Of a stretch of DNA of 64,000 bases, positions 34,634-44,689 are shown one piece after another; positions within the stretch are counted from its first letter, which is position 1, and the number at the start of each line of letters is the position of its first letter. Origin of the DNA: Sceloporus undulatus. Lineage: Eukaryota > Chordata > Lepidosauria > Squamata > Phrynosomatidae. The position numbers and the translations under genes are program-made. Below the pieces are notes generated by a model. It was not told the DNA's origin, made no database searches, and saw nothing but the letters and a program-made list of their open reading frames with translations. The stretch is from the NCBI RefSeq assembly GCF_019175285.1, contig NC_056527.1, forward strand, positions 72,917,823 through 72,981,822. The letters run 5' to 3'.

Positions 34634-34967
34634 ATGGCGGCGGATGAGGGGAGGAGGGGAGGAGGTCCGGCGGTGCTCTTCCTCCACACCGGACCTGGCC
34701 TCGTCGGGGGCGGAGCGGCTGGTGTTGGACGCGGCGCTGGCCCTGCGCTCGCGGGGCTGCCGGGTGCAGATCTGGACGCCCCGCTTCGACCCCGGCGCTG
34801 CTTCGCGGAGGCGCTGCCGCTGGGGCGTGAGGACGGCGGGGGGCTGGCTGCCGCGGAGCATCCTGGGAAGGGGCTGTGCCCTCTGCGCGGCCCTCCGCAT
34901 GGCCTGGCTGGCCCTCCACGTCCTCCTCCTCAGCGGAGAGAGCGCAGACGTCTTCGTCTGCGACCAG
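34634..34967 (+). CDS. ALG2: ALG2 exon 1 (N-terminal GT4 domain)
   Basis: ALG2 adds the second and third mannoses (alpha-1,3 then alpha-1,6, from GDP-mannose) to the dolichol-linked N-glycan precursor on the cytosolic face of the ER. This exon starts MAADEG and reads VLFLH in the first frame. It then continues in another frame with GAERLVLDAALALRSRGC, QIWTPRFDPG, GWLPRSILGRGCALCAALRM and ADVFVCDQ, all family-typical. A short excursion (RCFAEALPLGREDGG) reads in the first frame. So at least one base is gained near 34690 and a compensated pair lies around 34795-34850, in GC-rich runs. Length is 334 nt, one more than a multiple of three. The exon should end at CAG 34967, but the following bases are TGGCTG, not GTGGCTG, so the splice donor appears to lack a G. 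With exon 2 the protein would be about 410 residues (human 416). Confidence 0.9.
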
Positions 34968-35044
34968 TGGCTGCAATGGCCCCCTCTCGGACGCTTTCCC
35001 TGGCCCTTGCCTCAGGGCTGGGATCCTAGGAACAGTTGCCTCCT

Positions 35045-35115
35045 CTGTCGGAGTAAACTACAATTCCCAGAATTCCATGCAACGGCGGTTATAGTGGTGC
35101 CAATGCAGCTCAAGA
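35045..35115. mobile_element. MITE fragment (family D half)
   Basis: ACTACAATTCCCAGAATTCC and TAGTGGTGCCAATGCAG match one arm of the palindromic element at 56050-56249. Confidence 0.6.
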
Positions 35116-35329
35116 CAGTACAATCATCCCTCCATATCTGCAGCGTTGACATTCATGGATGTGATTATATGTAGGGTTGCCATAATTACCTTCCACAAAA
35201 TGTAGGACAAATTGTAGGGCGCTCAAGAAAAATGGAGACACAAACATTTACAACGTATAAATTCATGCTACTCGCTCATGCTCAAAATGGAGGACATTGT
35301 GACATTCTTCCTGGTCCTGGATAGAAGTT

Positions 35330-35471
35330 TGGGATGTAGCTTTGTGTGTTGGACTAGGACTCTGGAGACCAGGGTTTGCTTCCCTGCCTATTACATGACC
35401 GCAAACAAGTCACACTCTCTCAGCCTCCTCTGCGGAAAGCAATGGCAAACCTCCGCTGAACAAATCTTGCC
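35330..35471 (+). mobile_element. tRNA-headed squamate SINE
   Basis: GTGTGTTGGACTAGGACTC, GGAGACCAGGGTTTGCTTCC (B-box region), CACACTCTCTCAGCCTC and GAACAAATCTTGCC, in plus orientation and 3'-truncated. Confidence 0.8.
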
Positions 35472-35851
35472 TTCTCAGAGGCGGAGGAGTGTCCTCTGAC
35501 TCGGAGAAGGTCTTGCCGCCGTGGCCTCTCTCTCCTCGGGGCCCAGCTAGGTGGCAAAGCCTTCTCCAAGGTGGAGGACGCTCCTCTGCCTCTGGAGAAG
35601 GCCTTCCCTGCTAGGTAGGCCCCAAAGAGAGAGGCTGTGGAAGCAAGGTCTTCTCAGAGGCGGAGGACCTGCACAGCTCCTTCTCCGTCTCTGGAGAAGG
35701 CCTTGCCACTGCAGCCTCTCTCCCCAGGTCCCAGCTAGCCAGCAAACCTTCTCAGAGGCAGAGGATGCACTGCGCAGTGCATTCTCTGCCTCTGGAGAAG
35801 GCCTTGCCACCACAGCCTCTCTCTTTGGCACCCAGCCAGCCTGCAAAGGTT
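35472..35851. repeat. GC-rich minisatellite, four ~90-100 bp units
   Basis: Four diverged units starting near 35472, 35562, 35651 and 35749. Each carries CTTCTCAGAGG-like and CTGGAGAAGGCCTT-like blocks and a GCCTCTCTC stretch. The long open frames on both strands here come from the repeat composition and are not genes. Confidence 0.7.
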
Positions 35852-36709
35852 TCTCACTGCCAGCTGGCTGAGACCAAGGAGAGTGCCCGCCATGGGGAGC
35901 AGGCGGGCCCTCAACCACCACCTGCTCTGCAGCACGGAGCCTCATGCAGCTGGCTGGCCCCTGTGCAGATACACTGCCGCTGGAGGAGAGGCTTCGCTCC
36001 TCGGGGCCCAGTCAGCTGGCTGAGGCCCATCCTGCCTGGTAGGTGGCGATGGAGGGCCCACCTGAGCCCCATCCAAGGCCAGTGAGGCCTAGCCAGGCAG
36101 GCAGGCAGGCCCCGCAGGCCACCACTGTCACATGGTTGCGGTGGCAGTGGGACTGGGCCTGAAACCTGGCCAGGACATTCAATACAGCCCAAAACTGAAT
36201 GTCCTGGCAGAATCCGGGACATGCAACCCTATTAATATGTACTCTAGGAATACCAAAGTGCTCCGCTGCAACTCTATGGTCAACTTTAGCTGAACGTTGC
36301 ACTGAAAGACCTAGAGATTCCTAGAGAGACGACTACACTAGGCTTTTGTAGCTCCTCCATGGCAGTTCTATGGTAAGTGTCTGTCGGACGTTGACCACAG
36401 AGTTGCGCTGGAGGACCTAGAGATTCCTAGAGAGGTGTCCTCTCAGGTAAAAACTCAAGTGTTTTTGTTATTTGCAGTTTTTCCATATTCACAGGGCTCT
36501 TGTGCCCCTAACCCTAGCAAATATGGAGAGACAAGTGTAATTATGCAGAAGTATGAAGGGAAGGCGGTAATCTTTAAGAATGGCCTGAATAAAGATGGCT
36601 GAAGGGTTCCTCCATTTCTTCCAAAGTAAATACAGTAGCACATTTTCTATGAGCTGGGAAAAGACATATGAAAGAGTGGGAATGTAGCATAAGTTCTGCT
36701 TCCTGTTTA

Positions 36710-37861
36710 GAATCATAGAGTTGGAAGAGACCACTAGGGCCATCCAGTCCAACCCCCTGCCATGCAGGAAATCTCAATCAAAGCATCCCCGACAGATGGC
36801 CATCCAGCCTCTACTTAAAAACCTGCAAAGAAGGAGACTCCACCACATTCTGAGGGAGTTTGTTCCACTGTCGAACAGCCCTTACTGTCAGGAAGTTCCT
36901 CCTAATGTTGAGGTGGAGTCTCTTTTCCTGTAGCTTGTATTGTTCCAGGTCTTCTTCTCTGGAGCAACAGAAAACAAGCTTGCTCCCTCCTCAATATGAC
37001 ATCACTTCAAATATTTAAACAGAGCTATCATATTACCTCTTAACCTTATCTTCTCCAGGCTAAACATACCCAGCTCCCTAAGTCATTTCTCATAGGACAT
37101 GGTTTCCAGACCCTTCACCATTTTAGTCGCCTTCCTTTGGACATGTTCCAGTTTTTCAACATCCTTTTTAAATGTGGTGCCCAGAACTGGACACAATATT
37201 CAAGGTGGGGCCTGACCAGAGCAGAATATAGTGGCACTATTATTTCCCTTGATCTAGACACTATACTTTTATTGATGCAGCCTAAAATCGCATTGGCCTT
37301 GTTAGCTGCCACATCGCACTGTTGACTCATGTTCAACTTGTGATCTACTTGGACTCTTAGATCCCTTTCACACGTAGTTTCCTTCAGCCAGGTGTCACCC
37401 ATCCTATATCTGTGCATTTCATTTTTTCTAACTAACTACAGTACCTTACATTTCTCTGTATTGAATTTCATTTTGTTAGCTTTGGCCCAGCTTTCTAATC
37501 TATTCAGGTCATTTTGAATTTTGATCCTATCTGGGGTATTAGCTACTTCTCCTAGTTTGGTGTCATCTGCAAATTTAATAATTCTGTCCTCCAAGTCATT
37601 TATAAAGATGTTGAATAGCACTGGGCCCAGGACAGAGCCCTGTTCTCCATCTGGCTTACAGAATATGTCATGGATCTCCTCATAGGTATAAATAGTTCCA
37701 CTTAATTCACAGGTATAAACATCCCTGACATATAAGGCTATTCCTCCTCCTTTCCTGTTTGGTGTATTTCTCTTAAAAAGGTTATACCCCTCTATTACTA
37801 CATTCCAATCGTGAGAGTCATCCCACCAGATTTCAGTGATGCCTATTATATCATATCTCAT
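36710..37861 (-). mobile_element. CR1 LINE with internal deletion
   Basis: Reverse-orientation CR1 in the ALG2 intron. The 3' end is at 36710. The RT C-terminus reads TWLKETTCERDL and [13 protein letters not shown], then GSVLGPVLFNIFINDLEDR. This is joined near 37640 to endonuclease sequence (MRYDIIGITEIWWDDSHDWN, GGGIALYVRDVYT, EEIHDIF), so the RT N-terminal part is missing. The junction stays open, giving a continuous frame across 37436-37861. Confidence 0.9.
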
Positions 37862-38063
37862 AATTGAGAGAACAAATTATATCTGTTTTGACCTAAATGG
37901 TATCTATCCAAATCTAAAGAATTAATGTATGTCAGACCAAGAGGGTTTGTCTTGGGAAAGTTAAGACTAGAGCAGAGCCAAACAGTCTGATCAGTATAAA
38001 AGCGAGACCCTCTTATTCACTGCAGCAGTTTTCATTCCTGTGTTGGCTTTTTTGTTTCTTCAG

Positions 38064-38963
38064 GTGTCTGCATGCATTCCAGTTCTCCGTCTAGCCCGGA
38101 CCCGCAAGAAGGTTTTGTTTTATTGTCACTTCCCGGATCAGCTTCTAACTAAAAGGGAATCATTTATTAAACGTATTTATAGAGCTCCACTGGACTGGTT
38201 GGAAGAGTATACAACTGGCATGGCTGACTGTATTCTTGTCAACAGTTGTTTCACAGCAAGCATTTTCAAAGAAACCTTCAAATCATTGTCTCATGTGAAT
38301 CCAGATGTTTTGTATCCTTCCTTGAATTTCAATGGATTTGATACTATCATTTCAGCCGATGTAGCTAACATAGTTCCCAAAAGGAGATTCTTGTTTCTTT
38401 CCATCAATAGGTATGAAAAGAAAAAAAATCTAGTGTTGGCTTTGGAAGCCTTGCATGACCTTCGTAGTAGACTTGATGCTAAGGAATGGAGTGAAGTTCA
38501 CCTGGTTTTAGCTGGTGGCTATGATGAAGCAGTTCAGGAAAATGTAGAATATTATGAAGAATTGAAAACTCTTGCTGCTAAGCTTCACGTTGAAGAGCAG
38601 ATCACATTCCTGAGATCATTCTCTGATGAACAGAAAATAGTTCTTCTAAGTAGCTGTATTTGTGTGCTGTATACACCAAGTAATGAACATTTTGGCATAG
38701 TTCCTTTAGAGGCTATGTACATGAAATGCCCAGTCATTGCAGTAAATTCCGGGGGACCTTTGGAATCCATTGTAAACAATGTGACAGGTTTCTTGTGTGA
38801 GCCTTGTCCAAACGAGTTTTCAGCAGCCATGGAGAAATTTGTCAAAGACCCTGCGTTAAAGAGAATAATGGGAGCTGCTGGAAGAACCAGAGTCCTAGAA
38901 AAGTTTTCATCAGAAGCATTCACTGAAAAATTATATCAATATATTCATAACTTAATGCAATAA
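38064..38963 (+). CDS. ALG2: ALG2 exon 2 (catalytic C-terminal part)
   Basis: Alpha-1,3/1,6-mannosyltransferase of the dolichol pathway, GT4 family with a GT-B fold. 299 codons plus stop, fully open. Entry is after CTTCAG with VSACIPVLRLARTRKKV. Landmarks are LFYCHFPDQLLTKRESF, APLDWLEEYTTGMADCILVN, SLSHVNPDVLYPSL, the nucleotide-sugar loop SINRYEKKKNLVLALEAL, LVLAGGYDE, and the catalytic EX7E motif in NEHFGIVPLEA, then MKCPVIAVNSGGPLESI and the helical C-terminus ending HNLMQ. The residue string is close to the human protein throughout. TAA is at 38961-38963. The reading frame could be extended upstream into the intron, but the acceptor fixes the exon start. Unlike exon 1, this exon shows no length defects. 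Confidence 0.97.
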   Translation: MSACIPVLRLARTRKKVLFYCHFPDQLLTKRESFIKRIYRAPLDWLEEYTTGMADCILVNSCFTASIFKETFKSLSHVNPDVLYPSLNFNGFDTIISADVANIVPKRRFLFLSINRYEKKKNLVLALEALHDLRSRLDAKEWSEVHLVLAGGYDEAVQENVEYYEELKTLAAKLHVEEQITFLRSFSDEQKIVLLSSCICVLYTPSNEHFGIVPLEAMYMKCPVIAVNSGGPLESIVNNVTGFLCEPCPNEFSAAMEKFVKDPALKRIMGAAGRTRVLEKFSSEAFTEKLYQYIHNLMQ

Positions 38964-39230
38964 AAACAAAGTTGTTATATAGCATATTGGTTTCTGATGT
39001 CCTTTTTTTTACACAATCAGTGGACTAAACCACTATGAACGGCTTAAACTTATGTCATTCCACTGAATATACCTGTTGGGATTTTTTTTGTCTTTATGGC
39101 CAGATCTCATTGTTGCATGTAATGAAATACTTGAACATTTAACTTGTTTTATGATACTTTGTCTTACATTGTTTGTTTAAAAATAATAAGATAATTAAAA
39201 TGTTAGCCATGTCAGAGCTGCCATATATTA
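38964..39230 (+). other. ALG2: ALG2 3' UTR (approximate)
   Basis: AT-rich sequence after the stop with no repeat. AATAAA overlaps the stop codon (38959-38964), too close to be the likely signal. A candidate AATAAT lies near 39182. The end cannot be set from sequence alone. Confidence 0.5.
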
Positions 39231-39861
39231 TTTCTGTAGCCCAGTGTTGAAAATACAGGGCTTGACTCAGTAATATCACATGCAGTAACCTATGGCACTC
39301 TTATTCCACATAGCATAGTGTATAAGCAGTTTCAACAAGATTCTTAGCTCTGTACTTTTCTCAGCATTATGATATCAGAATGCTGGGAGAAAAATACAGT
39401 TCCCCAGTAAGTGAAAGTGGAGGGTAGTTATTTGGATCTCACCACCTTGTACTAATACGTTTTCAGGAACAAAAACTGACAGCATTCGCAGAAGCTACTG
39501 AATGAATACTTAAGGGGTGAAACAGGCAAAATAAAGCGTTTTCCAATGCACACCTTCGACTCTGCAAAGAAATACCCTGACACGAGTGTGGGGCTGTGTC
39601 AAAGCAAAGCAATGATTTGAATATATGTGGATGGCTCTGCCCTATTCACCCCAGCAGCAAGTGCATGTGGCCACACGCACAGAGCCATCATTAAAACCAG
39701 CAGGATTTTGAGGTCTTGTAGTTTTTGGCATCTGCTGTGGGGAGGGATTCCCGAATGGAGCCCCCATAGATATGAAGGGCTGACTAATACAAAGTTAAAG
39801 AACTCTTTTCTTTCAGTAGCAGTCACTGGTTCAAGGATTTCATTCTGTACATCAGTCTAGC
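39231..39861. other. No gene recognised
   Basis: Intergenic. The GGAATGGAGCCCCCATAGA and GAAGGGCTGACTAATAC stretch near 39760 may be an old DNA-element end. Confidence 0.4.
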
Positions 39862-39975
39862 TGTCAGAATATGACAGGGTCACCCAGTTGGTTTCATGGC
39901 CAAGATGGAAACTGAACCCTGGTCTCCAGGGTCATAGTCCAACACTCAAAGCACTATGCCACACTGACTCCTAAT
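39862..39975 (-). mobile_element. tRNA-headed SINE, 5' part
   Basis: GGGTCACCCAGTTGG, AACTGAACCCTGGTCTCCAG, GTCATAGTCCAACACTC and the complement of the A box. Only the tRNA-like head is left. Confidence 0.8.
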
Positions 39976-40599
39976 TAAGCCTTAGGAGAGGCATTTCAGT
40001 CTTTTTAGACAGAAACAAGCATATATTAAAAATCTCAAAATCTACCAATGAATGATATAATGGGGTAAGATTGTGGAGAACCCCAAGGTTTAGATTCAGA
40101 CTTGAAGCCTGAATTTGGCCCAGAAGCCTGAAGTTCCCTACTCCTGTCTAGGTGATCAGTATTATCCAATATTACATTAGGAATTGGTTTCCAAACACAA
40201 TTTGAATAGCTTGTCAAAAAAGAAGGGCTTGACATTTGGAATAGTGTCTGATCTGATGAAGATTTCTTAAGGAGCTATGTATGAACACCTTCACACATCA
40301 AGCCTCCATGACTTAATACAATGTCAAACGCTGCATTATGAAAACAGAACAGGATAAGATAAAACAAATCTACATGTGATTGCTTGGAAAGATTAAGTGT
40401 TTCAAATAAGTGACATTTCATCCTTCACATCTTATATGGAGAACAAAAGCTGTTTTGATGGTGCAAGGGGATTGTTTGTGATGCATGCTGTGTTAAAGAC
40501 TAATAATACCTCAGTCACTGAATTCATTCTCCAGAACAAAATGTTATTGGATGTTAAAAATTCCCAATCTCCTCCCTAGTACAGATACTGGTTGTAGTA

Positions 40600-40825
40600 A
40601 TTTGCTGTTGTTGTTATGTGCTTTCAAGTAATTTTTGACTTATGGCAACTCCATCATGGGGTTTCTTGGCAAGAGGGGACTGGCCTTTGTCTCCAAGACC
40701 AAAGATATGACTTGCCTAAGGTCACCCAGTGGGTTTTATGGCTGAGCGAGGATTTGAACCCTGGTCTTCAGAGTTGTAGTCCAATGCTCAAACCACTGCA
40801 CCATGCTGGCTTATAGTCTTACAGT
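40600..40825 (-). mobile_element. tRNA-headed squamate SINE
   Basis: Nearly full length: TTGCTGTTGTTGTTATGTGC tail complement, CTTATGGCAACTCCATC body, GAGGATTTGAACCCTGGTC and CAAACCACTGCACCATGC head. Confidence 0.88.
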
Positions 40826-42339
40826 CCAACTATAAAGCAGAAAATGACAATACTGTGTTTAATTTAACATCTATCTTAAAAATTTGCAACAACAGAAGTT
40901 CACAAAAGAATGTGTCCATAAAGTCCACCAACCTAGCAGTTTGCAATCCACTTCAAATGGAGACACATCAACCAAGTCATTAACACTTCTTTGGCAAATA
41001 TAACACTTTGGCCAGGTACTGGTTAAGACTATCCAGAGTGATCGCCCTACTCACAGAAAGTGGATAAGAGCTCCTTTATTAGTGTCATCTAAAAGCACAA
41101 ACTAATAGGCTACTTTATTGAATGTAATAAAATTCTTTCTTAAGATGGATGTTAAAACAGAAAATAGGAAATGGATGATGGAAGGTAGAATAGAAATGTT
41201 ATTTCAGTTCAAGGGCATAATGAAACCCATGTCCAAATATGCAACAGTCTTCAAGCTAGCAATTCAAGAATCTTATTGCAGTATAATTAGATTTTTTTTT
41301 TTGTCCAGTGCAAGATACCTGTTTCTACCTGCCATTTTCCATTTGTTACATAATGCACCAACCTTTTAAAGACCTGATTAGGTTTATTGATTTTGGTGGA
41401 TTGAGGTTCATCTTGGTCTATGCTGGCAACAGTCTTTCATTTAACCTGTGTGATTATTTCTCACTCTTATCACATATATTTGTAGAATAGAACCATGTCT
41501 TTTATGCTCGTCTTGCTCTTCAACCATTTCCCCCTTCTTTACTTACAAATGATGGCTAAACCTGCAATTCAAGGTCACCATAAGGTTTGTCTTAGGATCA
41601 CCCTAAGGTGAAAATGACTTGGAGGCACACAACAACAATTCCAGAGGCTGCACTACCCTGTGGTATTAAATATATATTATTTATTTATATGATCATTTCA
41701 GTTGGTGTCCCTTGCAACTGGTTCAGTTGTATACATGGGAGATCCTAACTACATAGAATGTTTCCTGAACCATTAATACACTCAAATATCCATATCTAAT
41801 GTAATATATCCCACATAAAACACTAATAAAACTTTAAATCAGTTTTGAGCACAGAAGCAATCTGCTAAAGCATTGGTAGCTTAGCTGGATGAGCTCCCTT
41901 TTATTCAGTGAAGCAAGAATTAAATGGGTGAGAACGGCAAGTTTAAGAAACGGTTGCCTATTTCTGAAAGTTGTTTTGGTTCTTGTGTGTTACTGTGCCA
42001 GGGAATTTTGTTTAAAATCCATACCTGCAAATAAAGAGTGAAAGTCTTATTTATGCGATTGTAATTTATCTTGCAGTTCTCAAAAACACATACCTGTATT
42101 GGAATTTTGGCAATTAGCTGAACTTGGTGAATCAGGCATAAACCCTAATATCAAAATACAATGTACAACTGGTATGTAGCCATAGGGAAAAAAACTGGAA
42201 TGATTTTCTCTTTTAGTCATAACTCTGTTTATCATTGTTTTGTGCCATAATAGTGCTTGTCACTGCTGTGTATGTTTAGACTTAAACACTTGCATAACGA
42301 TTACTCTGTCTGTTGTTAATGTACCCACATTTTACTAAG
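40826..42339. other. Mostly unassigned; SINE tail at 41590-41640
   Basis: A plus-strand SINE 3' end (AGGATCACCCTAAGGTG, GACTTGGAGGCACACAACAA) lies at 41590-41640. The rest is AT-rich with no gene. Confidence 0.45.
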
Positions 42340-42859
42340 CTTTTCATACCTTTAAAGCCCTACATGGCTTGAGTCCTGATTTCTTGTGGGAACGCCTTCT
42401 CCCATATCATCCTCCCCGCACTCTTCATTCTGCTGGGAAGAATCTGCTTCAACCAAAAAGGACTAGACTTTCAGCAGTGACCCAGCGTTCCTTTTCAGCA
42501 CTCTGGACTCTGGAATGACGTGCTGGACAAGATCCATCAGATTACCACATTGGAAATCTTTAAGAAGGCTATTACGATGGATCTCTTCCGGCAGGCCTTT
42601 CCAGACTAGGTCCACCCCCCACCACCACCCTTTTTCTCCATCCCCTTTTCCATCCTATCTGTACCCTGCTATACATTTCTTACAAATCTTCTATTGATTT
42701 TAACTGTTATTTTATACTATTGTTTTAATGTCTTTCTGGTTTAATCTCTTTTTAGTATTACTATGTTTTTATACTGTGAGGAGGGATAGCAGTTTTTAGA
42801 ATTTTTAACTGTATCTCATTTTATTGTTGTAATCTGCTTGGATTCCAAGTGATTAAGCA

Positions 42860-42930
<71 letters not shown>
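42340..42930 (+). mobile_element. L2-like LINE, 3' end with palindromic AAT/ATT tail
   Basis: FKALHGLSPDFLWERLLPYH and RTLHSAGKNLLQPKRTRLSA are read at 42350-42480 and match the minus-strand copy at 6232-6790. The 3' UTR ends in GTGATTAAGCAG, then nine AAT units followed directly by twelve ATT units, an almost perfect palindromic microsatellite. Confidence 0.85.
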
Positions 42931-42931
<1 letters not shown>

Positions 42932-44324
42932 GAGGCTTGGGGTACTTTTAAAAAAACCTATCCCAGTGGAAATTGATATTCCAAGGCCCCAAAAACTAAC
43001 CACAGTGGATAATTTGCTTATATTCCATCATATCTGAGATGGAAGTTAATTTTTTAAAGTTAGATTAAAATGCAAAAAATGTTTTTACTAAGTATGTTAA
43101 TAGAAGAGGAGGAAAGAACTGTATTATATGCTTACATGAATGGTTACCAAACTGACAAAAGGAACGAAGCTATGGAAAACGATCTGATTAGTGTCAGTGG
43201 AAAGTGCTAGAACTCAACCGCTGGCAAATGTCCAGTAGCTATCATTGAATAATCATCACCTCATCTTTCACCCTCCTCAACTGACATGCAAAACATCCCA
43301 ATATTCATTGCACATCTGTGCTAGACAGATTACACATTAGCAATTTAAATCAGCCCAATGCACAGGCAGTTTCTGCAAAAGGTGTCTGTTTGGGGGGAGC
43401 TGCCTTGTTGTCTGGGCTGGATAATAAGGCAACTCTGTGTAATCTTGGAGAACAATCAACCCATCTTGAGAAGGTGACTGACCACATCCGCTCCTGCCCT
43501 GACAGTGCTAGAACAATGGCCCCATAATGCACTTGACTCATCTGGTAATAAAATCTACTTTTGATTAGCAGCCCTGGCTTGTGTCAATCACTGTATGATG
43601 CACTATTGTTCTCTGGTCCCAAACACAGTTTATTTACAGGGAAACAAAGCCCTTTTTGGATATGGCTGCCGCCCAAAGATTGCAAAATAGATTGAGCTGT
43701 CAGCCTCACACACTGGATGAAGATTAATGAGTTGTGCAGACAATAAATATGAAGCAATGACCATAAATATGCTAATAGGAATTATCCATATACTGTATAA
43801 TTGGTACAAAAATTAAAACGTAGTGTGAAGGAGATGGGTCACCGGGTGACAGATAGATAATCTTGAGTGTGGAAGAGCTGTGCCTCCATTAGATTTTCTA
43901 CAGGTTTATCTTCTCCAATTAAATATTTCAAAGGACTAATTGTTTAAAAGCCACTTGTATAATCTCTTTTTAAGATGGTTTATGGGGAAAAGTGTTTATT
44001 AAAAAAATGACTTCAATGGAAATGTTATTAGAATTTTTTAAAAAGTTAATTATCAAAAGCAGGACATAAAAGATTTATATTTGTGATTGTCTGCCAAGTT
44101 TCATTAAGGGGTGGATTTTTTAAAAACGATACATCATTCAGAACTTGGAGAAAAACTAAAGCATGGTAATAACTACACACATACAGGTTCTTTAACCCAT
44201 TGGGAAATATGCAAGAGTAACAAGTATATCATTGTAGCAGTAAAAGCCTGAGATATAAACGCTGTCTGTGAAAAACAATTAACTATTTGAGAAAAGGGAA
44301 TGAACTGGAGGAAGCCCTAGAAAA
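42931..44324. other. Repeat-free stretch, possible conserved non-coding DNA
   Basis: No repeat family or gene recognised. The portion 43560-44110 is complex in sequence and lacks any mobile-element hallmark. Confidence 0.35.
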
Positions 44325-44400
44325 AAGGGTTCTGAACCTGGGGTCCATAGTTTGGGGGGCCCATGAACTAGGCTACAATGAATTTTAAGGTAAAAAATTT
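44325..44400 (+). mobile_element. hAT (Charlie-like) fragment
   Basis: GGGTTCTGAACCTGGGGTCC and GGGGGGCCCATGAACTAGGC resemble the start of Charlie-type hAT elements. Confidence 0.6.
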
Positions 44401-44514
44401 AGTCTTTTCAAATAAATTCATTGTACTTTGCTTGTTTCATCCTGGGCTATATGAAGAGAATCAATGTTTAATGCAGTAAATTTTATGCATTTTATTGTGT
44501 GCAGATGTTTATGC

Positions 44515-44680
44515 AGGCTGCATCAACAGGGTATAATATCCAAATCAAGGGAAGCAGTAGTGCCACTTTGGTCAGATATTACTTGGAGTACTGAGTCCAA
44601 TTCTGGGCAACACAATTCAAAAAAAGATATCAACAAGCTGGATGCATGCAGAAAAGGGTGACAAAGATTATTGAGAAGTG
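44515..44680 (+). mobile_element. Old CR1 fragment
   Basis: GCAGGCTGCATCAACAGGGT, AAGGGAAGCAGTAGTGCCAC, CCAATTCTGGGCAACACAAT and AAAGGGTGACAAAGATTAT, a diverged CR1 ORF2 C-terminal region. Confidence 0.75.
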
Positions 44681-44689
44681 TTATCACAG

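Larger units (their letters stand above)
33930..34980. promoter_or_regulatory. CpG island over SEC61B-ALG2 promoter
   Basis: About 1 kb rich in G, C and CpG dinucleotides, in sharp contrast to the AT-rich surroundings. It covers the first exons of both genes and the space between them, as expected for housekeeping ER genes. Confidence 0.85.
35172..36231. mobile_element. hAT-like element with inner minisatellite
   Basis: 1,060 bp between TAGGGTTGC and GCAACCCTA, flanked by 8-bp sequences ATTATATG and TTAATATG that match at 6 of 8 positions, a size typical of hAT. A 13-bp hairpin (GCCAGGACATTCA with its complement) lies near the right end at 36169-36209. The inside contains a SINE and the 35472-35851 minisatellite. 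No transposase was found. Confidence 0.55.
35118..36540. mobile_element. Outer DNA element, split by a later insertion
   Basis: The left end near 35123 has ATCCCTCCATATCTGCAG. The right part (36240-36540) ends GCAAATATGGAGAGACAAG, its inverted counterpart. The inside of the right part has two diverged copies of ACCTAGAGATTCCTAGAGAG (36310 and 36414). The element at 35172-36231 sits within it. Confidence 0.5.
34968..38063 (+). other. ALG2: ALG2 intron
   Basis: 3.1 kb, ending in the acceptor TTTTTTGTTTCTTCAG. It contains nested DNA elements, a tRNA-headed SINE, a GC-rich minisatellite and an internally deleted CR1, listed separately. Confidence 0.85.

Noticed and set aside
34644-35174. A 176-codon plus-strand open frame as a complete gene
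   Set aside because: Its first part is ALG2 exon 1 in a shifted frame; after 34967 it runs into the intron and loses all family resemblance.
35547-35945. Open frames of more than 100 codons on both strands
   Set aside because: They come from a GC-rich minisatellite and show its repeat period, with no domain.
38040-38063. ALG2 exon 2 starting further upstream
   Set aside because: The upstream codons lie in the polypyrimidine tract of the acceptor TTTGTTTCTTCAG; homology begins exactly after it.
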